Below, in pieces: positions 37,108-45,564 of a DNA stretch of 64,000 nucleotides. Position numbers and translations under genes: made by a program. The DNA comes from a virus, in IMG/VR virus record IMGVR_UViG_3300023199_000021, positions 62,001 through 126,000 of that record; one strand, given 5' to 3'. The notes under the pieces are model-generated. The model saw nothing but the letters and a program-made list of their open reading frames with translations. It made no database searches and was not told the DNA's origin. How positions within the stretch are numbered: position 1 is the stretch's first letter; each line of letters opens with the position of its first letter.

Positions 37108-37799
37108 TGTATGTCCACTCCAGCGAACGATCCCTTAAACTTGTCAACTCTGGACTGCTTACGATGGAACTTCATGAAACGTGTGACGATAGCTGATTCT
37201 TCGTATACGTCAGTCAAAGCATCGTGGGCAATACCGCCCTTGAGTTTAATCTCAAAGAACTCACGCCATGTGTCCATCTTGAAGTCGTATGGCTCGTCCA
37301 AATTTTCAAACCACCAGAACAACATATCCATCGCATCCAGCTTGGTCACTTCTGAGAATGGCATCTTTGTCTTGTGCTTTTTGGCAAGACGCTGAGCGAT
37401 TGGAATGTCGAACCCTGTAATATTATACCCTGCTGGTATCGGTTCAGGGAACCATTGTCCCGGTCTTTTGTCAACAACGTACTTGGAGGCGTAGGTGCAA
37501 AAGTTTTTCCATGCAACCTTTTCAGCTACTCCACCTTTCCATTTTTCAATAACTTCTTCTGGTGTAATCCCGTAGTTGTCGGCGTGCCATTGAATAGTTT
37601 TTTCTCGCTTGGGAACATCAAAGTACTCTGGCTTATCAATCCCCGGCGGCTTAATCATTACGTTGAATGCTTGATCTTTCTTAACGTCTAACGTCTCAGG
37701 ATCAATAGGTACTGCCGCTAACTGTACGACATTACATTCATCCTTATTCGGTAGATCAGTTTCAAAGTCAAAGCATAGAATCCATCTGTTATTTTTCAT
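37104..37799 (-). CDS. dnaQ: DnaQ-like 3'-5' exonuclease (proofreading)
   Basis: A 231-residue protein. The start at 37799 (MKNNRWILCFDFETD) overlaps the upstream stop (ATGA). ExoI motif DFETD (residues 11-15) provides two metal ligands. ExoII-like region: AGYNITGFDIPIAQRL. ExoIII: AHDALTDVYEESAIV, the H...D pair of a DEDDh exonuclease. This would be the proofreading subunit for the split polymerase whose two halves flank it. Its position inside the polymerase interruption supports a stable replicase complex. Confidence 0.85.
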   Translation of the reverse strand: MKNNRWILCFDFETDLPNKDECNVVQLAAVPIDPETLDVKKDQAFNVMIKPPGIDKPEYFDVPKREKTIQWHADNYGITPEEVIEKWKGGVAEKVAWKNFCTYASKYVVDKRPGQWFPEPIPAGYNITGFDIPIAQRLAKKHKTKMPFSEVTKLDAMDMLFWWFENLDEPYDFKMDTWREFFEIKLKGGIAHDALTDVYEESAIVTRFMKFHRKQSRVDKFKGSFAGVDIQ

Positions 37800-37996
37800 C
37801 TTGAACACCCACAAGTACAAAATCCACAAAGCGGCGTACCGCATACTAAACTGCCAGCCATAGGGCAACCTTTTATTGCCTGAGTCTTTTTACAAACAAA
37901 ACATTTCTTTCCGTCATGCTCTGCACAATACTTGCTGCCTTTAACGGTAGGCTTATTGCATGGGCCATACCAAGGCATATCGTATTCACACTTCAA
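37796..37996 (-). CDS. Small Cys-rich zinc-binding protein (66 aa), TTG start
   Basis: A 66-residue protein with twelve cysteines and two histidine-type ligands: KCEYD, PCNKP, KYCAEHDGKKCFVCKKTQ, KGCPMAGSLVCGTPLCGFCTCGC. The spacing suggests two zinc knuckles. I recognise it as a common conserved small phage protein of unknown role. It starts at TTG (37996) with ggag 7 bases upstream (minus strand), because no ATG is available before the first Cys block. It lies in the polymerase interruption. Confidence 0.7.
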   Translation of the reverse strand: MKCEYDMPWYGPCNKPTVKGSKYCAEHDGKKCFVCKKTQAIKGCPMAGSLVCGTPLCGFCTCGCSR

Positions 37997-38198
37997 TGGC
38001 TGGCTCCACTGCTAATTGATCGAATTGCATTTTACCTGCCTTGTCTTTGATATGCTGCTCCGTAGTCCCATCTTCTTCCTTGAGTTGGTGATCAAAAGAC
38101 TTACAGATTTCGGTCCACATTTCCGGTGTGACCGTCACACGTACTATGCCGGGATACTTGGAGGCAAGCCTTAGCATATCATTTCTGAAATTTAACAT
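37986..38198 (-). CDS. Small hypothetical protein overlapping the polymerase N-half (70 aa)
   Basis: A 70-residue protein whose ATG (38198) overlaps the last codons of the polymerase N-half. It contains GIVRVTVTPEMWTEICKSFDHQLKEEDG, a small beta-alpha unit, and ends with an acidic patch (VEPAIEV). No family is recognised. Expression is coupled to the polymerase. Confidence 0.55.
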   Translation of the reverse strand: MLNFRNDMLRLASKYPGIVRVTVTPEMWTEICKSFDHQLKEEDGTTEQHIKDKAGKMQFDQLAVEPAIEV

Positions 38199-40084
38199 AT
38201 ATCTTCTCCAGCTACAATTTTAACAGTGTCCATAACCTTGTCCAAAGAACGAGTAGCCAAGCAGTCTAGCTTAAGTAGACCTGCCGATTCGCAACTTGGA
38301 CCTTCGTATCCAGCACGATACTCTTTACCTTTGGAATCCAAAATCATTGGACAAGAAGCACTAATTGGCTTGTTTGAGATAACCACACCCGCAGCGTGAG
38401 TACCCATAATAATCTTGGTATGCTCTAGACGAATGGCTTGTTCAAATACTTTCGCCATCTTTCCTTCCAGCTTACCATCGTCTCCGATATGACACCACGC
38501 TTTTAGCTTACCGGGAGTATTTTCCAAGGCCCATAGGATACTAGAAGAATAACCGTATTCGTTTTCGATATCCTTTAATTCGTCAGAAACACTAGCTGGT
38601 TCAGGCAGAACCTTAGTAATAGCCTTTTGTTCGTCAAACGAAATACTACCACGAGCTGCCATAGTTCTGGTCAAAGCTGCCTTACCCTTCAATGTTTGGA
38701 AGGTAATGATTTGGGCAACATTTTCTTCACCATACTTTTGACGAATGTATTCAATTGTTTCTTCTCTAGCTGCTTTTGGAATATCAAAGTCAATATCAGG
38801 CCAAGAGATTTTCCCCGGTGCGTTACGGCCAGCATTGTAGAATCGCTCAAAGATCAAGTGATACGGGATAGGATCAACCTGAGTGATACCCAAAAGGTTA
38901 GAAACCATACAACCAGCAGCGGAACCACGACCAACTCCGGTGATGTACCCTTTATTACGCACGAAATTAAGAATATCATCCACAATAAGGAAGTAACTAG
39001 ATAGGCCGATAGAAGTAAAGACCTCCAACTCATGATTGGTTCTTTCTCCGTACTGATTAAATTTAGGGTGATTTGAATATACTATATGAGCCATACGCTC
39101 TTTCCAGCCCTCCGCACATAGCTTGCGAAGGTATTGCCCTGGGGTTAGACCGTCTGGACATTTGAATTCGGGGGGTTGTGGTGACTGCAAAATACTATAG
39201 TCATCACACATATCTCTGATGACATTAGTGTTAGACAGTTCTTCCTCTGAATGGAACCCCAACATATCCTCATAAGATGGAATGTGGTAGTTATCTGATC
39301 GGAAAAACGTAATCAAGGAACGATTAGCGGTACCAGCTTTTAATTCTCGCTGTACTTGTCCTATGGTCTTTTTAAAGTAGGTGCAAAGCAGAACTCTTTG
39401 ATCCTCAGCATCTTCCCTTTCGCAATAGTGAGCGTCCGGTGTAGCAACACATGGGATGCCTGTAGTTTTTGAAATTTGTCTAAGAGCATTGCCTACTTGA
39501 CCCGCAAGCTTGTTTATCTTGGAATCAATTAATTGAATTTCAATAAAGAAGTTGCCCTTACCAAAGATACCTTCCAGGGTCTTAGCCATGTACATGCCCC
39601 TCTTCATCCAATCAGGGGCTAGCTTTTCTCCATCGGTAATAGCGTGAGCTAGAATAGAACCTAAGTGTCCGCTGAAAGATACCAAGTTGCCTTGACTAGC
39701 CGCCATAGCTAGAAGGTCGATATCGACTCTTGGCTTATGATAGAAGTGTTCTTTTTTGTTGGCAGCAGATACTAGTCCCAACAAGTCACGCCAACCCTGT
39801 AGGTTCTTGGCGATTACAACTTGGTGGCTTAGCTTTCTGTTTTCTTTATTTCTTTCGGTTGCTGGTGCTGTCATGCAGACATACATTTCACAACCTAGCA
39901 ATGGCTTTAGCCCAGCGTCATGCATTTCTTGAGAAAAGTCAATGGCTCCCGACACGGAACCATGATCGGTTAGGGCACACGCATTCGCTCCAATCTTTTT
40001 TGTACGCTCTGCAATATCTTCACACTTGCTTAAACCGTCAAGCAAGCTGTACTCAGAGTGAACATGTAGTGGCGTGTATGACAT
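38192..40084 (-). CDS. dnaE: DNA polymerase III alpha, N-terminal half (PHP and palm) of a split gene
   Basis: A 630-residue protein. PHP domain: PLHVHSEYSLLDG (metal-binding H-x-H) and CALTDHGSVSGA. Palm: GVGRGSAAGCMV, then PDIDFDIP near residue 430 with two catalytic aspartates, and LLKLDCLATRSLDKV near residue 606 with the third. All three catalytic aspartates are thus in this half. It stops at EDIC about 25 residues after the third Asp, where intact enzymes continue into the fingers. The rest is encoded at 35264-36889. I prefer the ATG at 40084, one base after the TAA of a tiny ORF. The ATG at 40093 is an alternative with gggag upstream. Confidence 0.9.
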   Translation of the reverse strand: MSYTPLHVHSEYSLLDGLSKCEDIAERTKKIGANACALTDHGSVSGAIDFSQEMHDAGLKPLLGCEMYVCMTAPATERNKENRKLSHQVVIAKNLQGWRDLLGLVSAANKKEHFYHKPRVDIDLLAMAASQGNLVSFSGHLGSILAHAITDGEKLAPDWMKRGMYMAKTLEGIFGKGNFFIEIQLIDSKINKLAGQVGNALRQISKTTGIPCVATPDAHYCEREDAEDQRVLLCTYFKKTIGQVQRELKAGTANRSLITFFRSDNYHIPSYEDMLGFHSEEELSNTNVIRDMCDDYSILQSPQPPEFKCPDGLTPGQYLRKLCAEGWKERMAHIVYSNHPKFNQYGERTNHELEVFTSIGLSSYFLIVDDILNFVRNKGYITGVGRGSAAGCMVSNLLGITQVDPIPYHLIFERFYNAGRNAPGKISWPDIDFDIPKAAREETIEYIRQKYGEENVAQIITFQTLKGKAALTRTMAARGSISFDEQKAITKVLPEPASVSDELKDIENEYGYSSSILWALENTPGKLKAWCHIGDDGKLEGKMAKVFEQAIRLEHTKIIMGTHAAGVVISNKPISASCPMILDSKGKEYRAGYEGPSCESAGLLKLDCLATRSLDKVMDTVKIVAGEDIC

Positions 40085-40085
40085 T

Positions 40086-40184
40086 TTACCCATTAGCAAT
40101 ACGCTCCCAAACCCATAGAACCAATTCAATTAACTTCCACAATCCAAGTGTGGAACAAATAAAACACAAAGAACAAATAGGCAT
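40086..40184 (-). CDS. Possible small membrane peptide (32 aa)
   Basis: An ATG-started 32-codon frame, mostly hydrophobic (CSLCFICSTLGLWKLIELVL, ending WERIANG), with a Cys pair pattern. Its TAA is one base before the polymerase ATG at 40084, the spacing seen between real genes of this operon. The ribosome site is weak, so this is tentative. Confidence 0.35.
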   Translation of the reverse strand: MPICSLCFICSTLGLWKLIELVLWVWERIANG

Positions 40185-40217
40185 CCGATCAAATGACCGA
40201 TGCCTTTGAAAGCATTA

Positions 40218-41345
40218 CTATCCATCCTTTTTATCTTTCTTATCTAGTACGTTGTTTCCGTCTTGTATTTTGCCGCCACCTTGACCGTACTTACCGTGTA
40301 CGTGATCTGGGTGAGTGTAGTTGTCAGTTACCCAATCAATACCCTTCTTCTTGATCATATACCTGATCTGCTCACACTTACTCATTGTTTCACCGTACTT
40401 GGTATATTGACCAACTCGTTTTTCAACGATAGGTTCTACGTGTGTGTCTTCAAAGGTTGTCATGCCAGCGTGACAAAGTTTGCGACATTTCCAACCCTGA
40501 GAGGGGTCTATCTGTCTAATTATACTCGGTTCCTCGGTCTGCTGGATGACTTCGTATCGTTTGCGGATCATTTGCTCGGTTTTTTCCAGATCAGAATCTT
40601 GGAAGTGAACCGTAAAAGCACCACCGTCATTGATAAACATGATAGTAACCAAGAAGGTATGGACATCTGGGTACATCTGTTTTACAGCATAATGGTACAG
40701 TCGAAGCTGTGCGTCAGAGAAAAGCTTGTGTTGATCTTTCGTTTTACCAGTAGCCCAGTCTAATCTACGGCCAGTCTTCCAGTCAATCACTTCGTAGACA
40801 CCATCGCCAACGTCGGTAATCAAGTCGATAGTTCCTTTGAGTGCTAAGCGACCTTTCAATCCGTGTTCTGGATACTCATAGTTCGCCCAATCGAATGGCA
40901 TTTCAAAGTCGAAGTGAGGTTCGGCATCTACCACGTTACGATTACGTGGATCAAACATACCGTCTCTGTACTTCAATGCCTTCCATGCCCAATTCAAACA
41001 GTCTTCGAAGTCTTTATCCGTCCAAGCATGACGCCCTTTGTGATAATCAAACTTTTTTGTGTAGAACTGGTAGGCCCGTGCCGCAACCGCAGCTAGGTAT
41101 TCTGGGCCATAATTGTCAGTTAAAACTTCTCCGATATCTTCATCGTCGATTACTGCCAATCCATCTTGTGACGCCTTCTTGCAAAGGGCACAGATTTCCA
41201 GTATCTTGTGTGTAATGGTTCCTTTGTCAGCTTTTTTATTGCCTTGTCCACGCAGGCCCAATACATATTCGGAGTAGAATTGCATAGGACAGAAACGGTG
41301 GCAGTTGAAGGAACTACTTCTAAAGTAAACAATTGGTATTCCCAT
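40218..41345 (-). CDS. Cas4/RecB-like PD-(D/E)XK nuclease
   Basis: A 375-residue protein. I start it at the ATG at 41345 (MGIPIVYFR), with gagg upstream. Residues 15 and 19 are Cys (FNCHRFCPMQF) and a second pair is WKCRKLCHAG near residue 288, giving four ligands that could hold an iron-sulfur cluster as in Cas4 and AddB-type nucleases. Catalytic motifs: H in ADKGTITHKILE, D in KGTIDLI, D and K in YEVIDWKTGR, then an LRLYHYAVKQMYP helix (motif QxxxY-like). It would process DNA ends in replication or recombination. The C-terminus is basic. It lies between polymerase and a zinc protein. Confidence 0.8.
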   Translation of the reverse strand: MGIPIVYFRSSSFNCHRFCPMQFYSEYVLGLRGQGNKKADKGTITHKILEICALCKKASQDGLAVIDDEDIGEVLTDNYGPEYLAAVAARAYQFYTKKFDYHKGRHAWTDKDFEDCLNWAWKALKYRDGMFDPRNRNVVDAEPHFDFEMPFDWANYEYPEHGLKGRLALKGTIDLITDVGDGVYEVIDWKTGRRLDWATGKTKDQHKLFSDAQLRLYHYAVKQMYPDVHTFLVTIMFINDGGAFTVHFQDSDLEKTEQMIRKRYEVIQQTEEPSIIRQIDPSQGWKCRKLCHAGMTTFEDTHVEPIVEKRVGQYTKYGETMSKCEQIRYMIKKKGIDWVTDNYTHPDHVHGKYGQGGGKIQDGNNVLDKKDKKDG

Positions 41346-41346
41346 A

Positions 41347-41597
41347 TTAATCCTCAAGAGGCCATTTAGTGTAAACGTCTTTTTCGTTGCATACTCTGCA
41401 AACCTTTACTGTTACCTTCCACCACTTGCCGTATCCGTTATCACAATTTTCTTCATATGTTCTGTAAAAATGGTGTTTACAGCCTAACTCGTCAATCTTT
41501 TTTTTTCGAGTTTTCGAACCTTAGCTATAGCGATGGCTGCTTCCTTGTTCATATCGTCAAGGTGATCAAGGTATTTCTTTTCTTCCGCACAACCCAT
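41347..41597 (-). CDS. Small zinc-binding protein requiring a -1 shift at an A9 run
   Basis: The ATG at 41597 has an excellent ribosome site (aggag) inside the end of the dNMP kinase gene. The frame opens MGCAEEKKYLDHLDD, with a helical AAIAIAKVRKLEKK segment, and then stops soon after a run of nine A (T9 at 41498-41506 on the + strand). Reading -1 at the run (A-AAA-AAA slippery context) restores a coherent protein that continues IDELGCKHHFYRTYEENC and ends KVCRVCNEKDVYTKWPLED, with C...C and C-x2-C positions for zinc. It stops at 41347, directly before the next gene's ATG. The shift may be programmed, or the A run may be miscounted. Confidence 0.65.
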
Positions 41598-41598
41598 C

Positions 41599-42450
41599 TT
41601 ATACTCCTAGATCGGTCAAATGCTTACAGCCAGCTTGCTTCAAAGCCATATAAACTTCTCGGTTCTGATCGCCAATGCTAAGGTGTCCGTTCTGAATGAT
41701 CTTATCACACAGTTGTAAGTTGACCTGTTCGCTGGCGTGAGTATCTTTTGACTGGAAGATATCTCTTTCCAGACCAATAATGATTACGCCTGCCTTTTGA
41801 AGCAGGGCGATTTCGTTGTCAAATCTTACATCGCAGACTAGGGCTAGTTGCGGTTTATCATTTTCAATTCTTCTAACCAATGCATCAATCCATACGGTAT
41901 CATACATGCGTCGGAAGATTTCAGTACCCATGAATTGAAGTACATCACGAATAGTCATTGGTCCCGGCTCATGATATATCATCGGGATCAAAAAGTCATC
42001 GCCTTCTGTCTTGTGGTAATAGTACCCTGGCCTACCTTCAACTTCTTCAAAGATTCTGTTTGGAATCGGTTGGGTCACGACCCCCGGCATATTTTCCCAC
42101 AACAAATGGGTTTCGGCCATCTTGTCCACATCTGTTCCATATACCTTATCTTCTGGTAGCCCAAGAATGTCGATAGCGACCCTCTTAAGACCGTCAGCAA
42201 GGGCATAGATTTTAACTGCGTTCAGTTCGTTTAAAACCGCCCCGGTGTTGACCGGTGGATTTTTAAAAAGGAACCAATCCTTGTCCGGTAAAGTATCTCC
42301 AAAGATATCACTTACCTCGATTTCACCGTCATCATTGAGTCGAGCGTTCTTACAGACGCCATTTTCCAACAACTTAAGCATAGTCAAAAAGTTACAGCAA
42401 GTGTTCTTGCCGCTTTGTTTCTTTCCTGCAAATCCAATAATCTGTGTCAT
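41599..42450 (-). CDS. Deoxynucleoside monophosphate kinase (T4 gp1-like)
   Basis: A 283-residue protein. The P-loop GFAGKKQSGKNT (residues 6-17) opens the protein. Later blocks LADGLKRVAIDILGLPEDKVYGTD, MTIRDVLQFMGTEIFRRMYDTVWIDALV and LALVCDVRFDNEIALLQKAG match the dNMP kinase family known from T4 gene 1: helix bearing the lid region, D-V-R-F-x-N-E metal/nucleotide site. It phosphorylates dNMPs for DNA synthesis and would work with the thymidylate synthase and ribonucleotide reductase of this phage. ATGA coupled to primase. Confidence 0.85.
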   Translation of the reverse strand: MTQIIGFAGKKQSGKNTCCNFLTMLKLLENGVCKNARLNDDGEIEVSDIFGDTLPDKDWFLFKNPPVNTGAVLNELNAVKIYALADGLKRVAIDILGLPEDKVYGTDVDKMAETHLLWENMPGVVTQPIPNRIFEEVEGRPGYYYHKTEGDDFLIPMIYHEPGPMTIRDVLQFMGTEIFRRMYDTVWIDALVRRIENDKPQLALVCDVRFDNEIALLQKAGVIIIGLERDIFQSKDTHASEQVNLQLCDKIIQNGHLSIGDQNREVYMALKQAGCKHLTDLGV

Positions 42451-43595
42451 AGCGAATATACTTCCTTTGCTTGTTCAATCCAAGGTTTGATATCCTCGGT
42501 TACTTCGTTGGTACTCATTTCACCTACATCGTTCTTGTTAATGTCAACAATATAGGCTCTGTAGGATCGTTCACATTGTTCTTTGATCTTCTCAGCGGCA
42601 GCTTGTCCAGCACCGTTCTCGTCGTTATCCATAATCAGAATGATCGTCAAAGCACCTGACTCGTCGATCAATTGTTTTTGCGGAGGATTTAAACTGGTTC
42701 CAAAGAGTGCTACTGAATTGTGAATACCGGCTTCTTCTAATCTCCAGACATTTCCCGGCGATTCTACTAACACAATTATACCGCTTTCTTGAATATGCGG
42801 CCTAGCTTTCCAGTAATTATACAGACATTTTTCCTTTTGGAAACCTTTTGTATGTCTCCACTTAGGGAAATGGTGACAGCCTTTATCTGGATTGTGATAA
42901 GAGTTGCATTCTTCGCACTTTTCAAAGATGCTTCTACCAGTAAAACCGATGATCATTTCTCCGGTATCATCGTAAACTGGAACAACAGCCCTGTTGAAGA
43001 AAGGCTTGCCGTAAGTCTTACATGTTCCTACGTCATAATCGTCTAATACCTCAATACTGTATCCTCGTTCAAGATAGTATTGGGATGGAATCTCCACCTT
43101 GTCACGGTAGAATTCACGACTGATGTTTCCTTTGATTTTGTTTTCGCTACCTAGAGCGTCAACTACTTTGCAGAACTCATGATTACCAACGTCAACCTTT
43201 TCACCTTTGATCTTCCAAAAGTCCAGCTTGAACTTGTCAAGCAAGAACTCAATCGTTTGATCAAACGTAATCATTTTATCTCCCGGCACACTCCAGTCGT
43301 ATTTGATATGCGATAGGCCACCGCGAATCATACTTAATAGAGAAGTACCGAAATGTGCTTCGCAACCATGAGTCCTGCACTTGTAGTGAATGCGATAGTC
43401 CGCATTGTAGTACAGGTTTAGAGCGGTCTTATTGTCCCCACCGTGAATGAAACATGTGGAGAAATACACCTTCTGTCCCTTATAATAGGGAGCCTCAAAG
43501 TAGTCATAGATATTCTCAATGTGTTCTAATACAATATTGGTCAAAGCATTAAGCTTGGCCTGATCTTTGTATTTAGAAGGCAATGTCTTCTTCAT
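42447..43595 (-). CDS. dnaG: DnaG-type primase
   Basis: A 382-residue protein. I start it at the ATG at 43595 (MKKTLPSKYKDQ), with gagga 8 bases upstream, inside the helicase C-terminal codons in another frame. Zinc-binding region: STCFIHGGDNKTALNLYY and HYKCRTHGCEAHFG (C-H...C-C, CHC2-like). Catalytic TOPRIM: IIVLVESPGNVWRLEEAG (E) and TIILIMDNDENGAGQAAA (D-x-D). An extra Cys/His segment (KCEECNSYHNPDKGCHHF) sits between them. It synthesises RNA primers at the fork with the DnaB-type helicase encoded just upstream. Confidence 0.85.
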   Translation of the reverse strand: MKKTLPSKYKDQAKLNALTNIVLEHIENIYDYFEAPYYKGQKVYFSTCFIHGGDNKTALNLYYNADYRIHYKCRTHGCEAHFGTSLLSMIRGGLSHIKYDWSVPGDKMITFDQTIEFLLDKFKLDFWKIKGEKVDVGNHEFCKVVDALGSENKIKGNISREFYRDKVEIPSQYYLERGYSIEVLDDYDVGTCKTYGKPFFNRAVVPVYDDTGEMIIGFTGRSIFEKCEECNSYHNPDKGCHHFPKWRHTKGFQKEKCLYNYWKARPHIQESGIIVLVESPGNVWRLEEAGIHNSVALFGTSLNPPQKQLIDESGALTIILIMDNDENGAGQAAAEKIKEQCERSYRAYIVDINKNDVGEMSTNEVTEDIKPWIEQAKEVYSL

Positions 43596-45027
43596 CGTCG
43601 TCATCTTCCTCAACATATGAGCCTCCGTCATTCAGTTCGTATGCTGTTTTTCCTTCGATTAGTTTAGCGTACTGACCCTTCATCAATACATTGATATAGT
43701 CTCCGCTTTCCAAACCTTCGCCGTGACGTGCGATCACAGGAACCAGTTTTCGGTTTCCATGTTCTTCACCGTCTTTGGCGATTTCTTCATCTGACTTTTG
43801 CTTGTAGATTGTAAAGTTCGAGCATAGCCAGATAACACGGTCGGAACCACTAGCGGTATCTGTTGACTCTTTTGTAATACCGTCCCTGTTCAACTGAATG
43901 AATGTCAGGATCGGAATCTCGTATCTCAAAGCAAAGTTGTGCAATGAGGTCATCATGAAACCTAACGCTTGAAACTCGGCTAGGTCGCCTCGAATCTTAG
44001 TAGAATCCATCAGTTTCAAATAGTCATAGATAACGACACAATCGTTAGCCTTACCTTGATCATTTAATCCTACTACGCGAGCCAACCATCTACGCATAAT
44101 AGATAGCTGATCCTCAAAGGGCTTACCACCGATGTTCTTGTGGTAGTAAGGAACCTTCTTATATTTCTTACCTTCTTCAATCAGTTTTGTTTTACGAAAG
44201 TCGTTATTCGCAAACTGACCGGTTTCGATTTCAGCGATTGTAGACTTACCATTAGTACCGTATGAAATCATCGCAGCACCACGGTCTTTGTGGTCTTTAA
44301 TTCTCATTTCGGTATCAAGGTCCAATACAGGTATACCTCGCTTAGCAATATCAATACCCATATTCATAGCCATAAGTGTCTTACCCGTTTTAGGTCGGGC
44401 ACCTATGACATTAACAGTACCACGTCGGAGGCCACCACCAATTGCAAAGTCGTACTTGGTGAAGCCGGTAGCAATACCTACCTGATCTACCTTATTGTTA
44501 GCTCGTTCTTCAAGGTAATCGTCAATGTCTCCGAACACCAATTCTGGTGCTTCATCATGGTCATTGAGCAATGAAGTAAAGTCAAAGATAGATTCTTCGG
44601 CCATACCGAGGATATGCGAAATAGACTCGTCACCTTTAACGTGCATATACTTGTCTTTGGTCGCTTCTAATTGATCGACCATCAATCGTGAGATTTGAAG
44701 CTTACGAATCTTTGCCGCAAACTTTCTCACGTTATCAAGCAGCCCCGGAAATTTCAGTACTGCTCCCAAGTGGGATAGTTCGTTGTTATTGTTAAAGTAA
44801 TCTCCCAATCCCAGTTCTCTTGCAGAAGATAGAATTGAGGGAACATCAATTTTTCTTGTGTCGTCTTCTTCAAGTAGTCGCTTAACACAAGTGTAAATAA
44901 CAGAATTTGACTCTACAGTAAAAGTAGACTCGTCAATGATATCTGCTACATCGTAATATGCCTCGGCACCATGCCTGCATATTCCTGAGATTACAGCACG
45001 TTCTGCTGCTGGATCGGATAGTATCAT
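43573..45027 (-). CDS. dnaB: DnaB-like replicative helicase
   Basis: A 484-residue protein. N-terminal domain: ERAVISGICRHGAEAYYDV. RecA-type C-domain: GFTKYDFAIGGGLRRGTVNVIGARPKTGKT holds the Walker A at residues 209-217. Walker B is CVVIYDYLKLMD near residue 330. ILTFIQLNRDG matches helicase motif H4, and SGSDRVIWLCSN follows. It unwinds DNA ahead of the polymerase. The C-terminus ends in an acidic run (VEEDDDDEEDIAF), useful for partner contacts. It starts 3 bases after the stop of the zinc-ribbon gene. Confidence 0.9.
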   Translation of the reverse strand: MILSDPAAERAVISGICRHGAEAYYDVADIIDESTFTVESNSVIYTCVKRLLEEDDTRKIDVPSILSSARELGLGDYFNNNNELSHLGAVLKFPGLLDNVRKFAAKIRKLQISRLMVDQLEATKDKYMHVKGDESISHILGMAEESIFDFTSLLNDHDEAPELVFGDIDDYLEERANNKVDQVGIATGFTKYDFAIGGGLRRGTVNVIGARPKTGKTLMAMNMGIDIAKRGIPVLDLDTEMRIKDHKDRGAAMISYGTNGKSTIAEIETGQFANNDFRKTKLIEEGKKYKKVPYYHKNIGGKPFEDQLSIMRRWLARVVGLNDQGKANDCVVIYDYLKLMDSTKIRGDLAEFQALGFMMTSLHNFALRYEIPILTFIQLNRDGITKESTDTASGSDRVIWLCSNFTIYKQKSDEEIAKDGEEHGNRKLVPVIARHGEGLESGDYINVLMKGQYAKLIEGKTAYELNDGGSYVEEDDDDEEDIAF

Positions 45028-45030
45028 ACT

Positions 45031-45564
45031 TTAGTACCCCGGTTGAGTTGAACATTCATTACATTTCCATCGTCTTGCATCATGAACCATAGATGCGGAC
45101 ACGGTTTCTTCTTCACCGCATACGCAACATTCAACATCAACTAGGCTGTTGCCTCTACTCTGCTTTTTGAATCTGGGTTTAACACTTCTTGCTTTTTCAT
45201 CTGCTTCTTTTGCCTCCGCTAACTCGCGTTGTTCCCCGGTGTCCAACGCAACATTGTCAATCAAATCTTCAAATTTATTTGGCCGGTTCTCATAAATGTC
45301 CATCGGCAAGACTCTGCATTGCTTGCCTTTAGATATTCTACCACGCCTTTTGCGTTTCTTGTCAGTGGTTTTCTCTTTTTTTTCTTGACGCTGCTTTTTG
45401 GCGTGTCCGCTACCCCTTCTATTGTTGATCGTGTGGGTGTGCGTGTCCTGTTCTGCTTGAGCCGCCTCGACCACTTCTTCTTCGTCGCCATCATCTAATA
45501 GTTCTTCTAGTTCTTCTTCGCTAAGCTTCTCAAGCAGCTTGGCTATTAGCTTTTTCTTACTCAT
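45031..45564 (-). CDS. Acidic/basic protein with C-terminal zinc ribbon
   Basis: A 177-residue protein. An acidic, helical N-terminus (KLLEKLSEEELEELLDDGDEEEVVEAA) leads into a strongly basic linker (KKQRQEKKEKTTDKKRKRRGR). Near residues 144-171 a zinc ribbon reads CCVCGEE and WKCNEC. This suggests a nucleic-acid or RNA-polymerase-associated adapter. It is coupled by ATGA to the gene before and lies directly ahead of the helicase gene, so a replication accessory role is plausible. The family is not known to me. Confidence 0.6.
   Translation of the reverse strand: MSKKKLIAKLLEKLSEEELEELLDDGDEEEVVEAAQAEQDTHTHTINNRRGSGHAKKQRQEKKEKTTDKKRKRRGRISKGKQCRVLPMDIYENRPNKFEDLIDNVALDTGEQRELAEAKEADEKARSVKPRFKKQSRGNSLVDVECCVCGEEETVSASMVHDARRWKCNECSTQPGY

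Noticed and set aside
38192-38260. Split intein at the polymerase N-half end
   Set aside because: The N-half ends in EDIC without any intein blocks, and the C-half has no intein C-terminal His-Asn. Only a terminal Cys is suggestive.
40130-40225. 31-codon frame MDSNAFKGIGHLIG after the Cas4-like gene
   Set aside because: The ribosome site would touch the ATG, and the overlapping 32-codon frame ending next to the polymerase start fits better.
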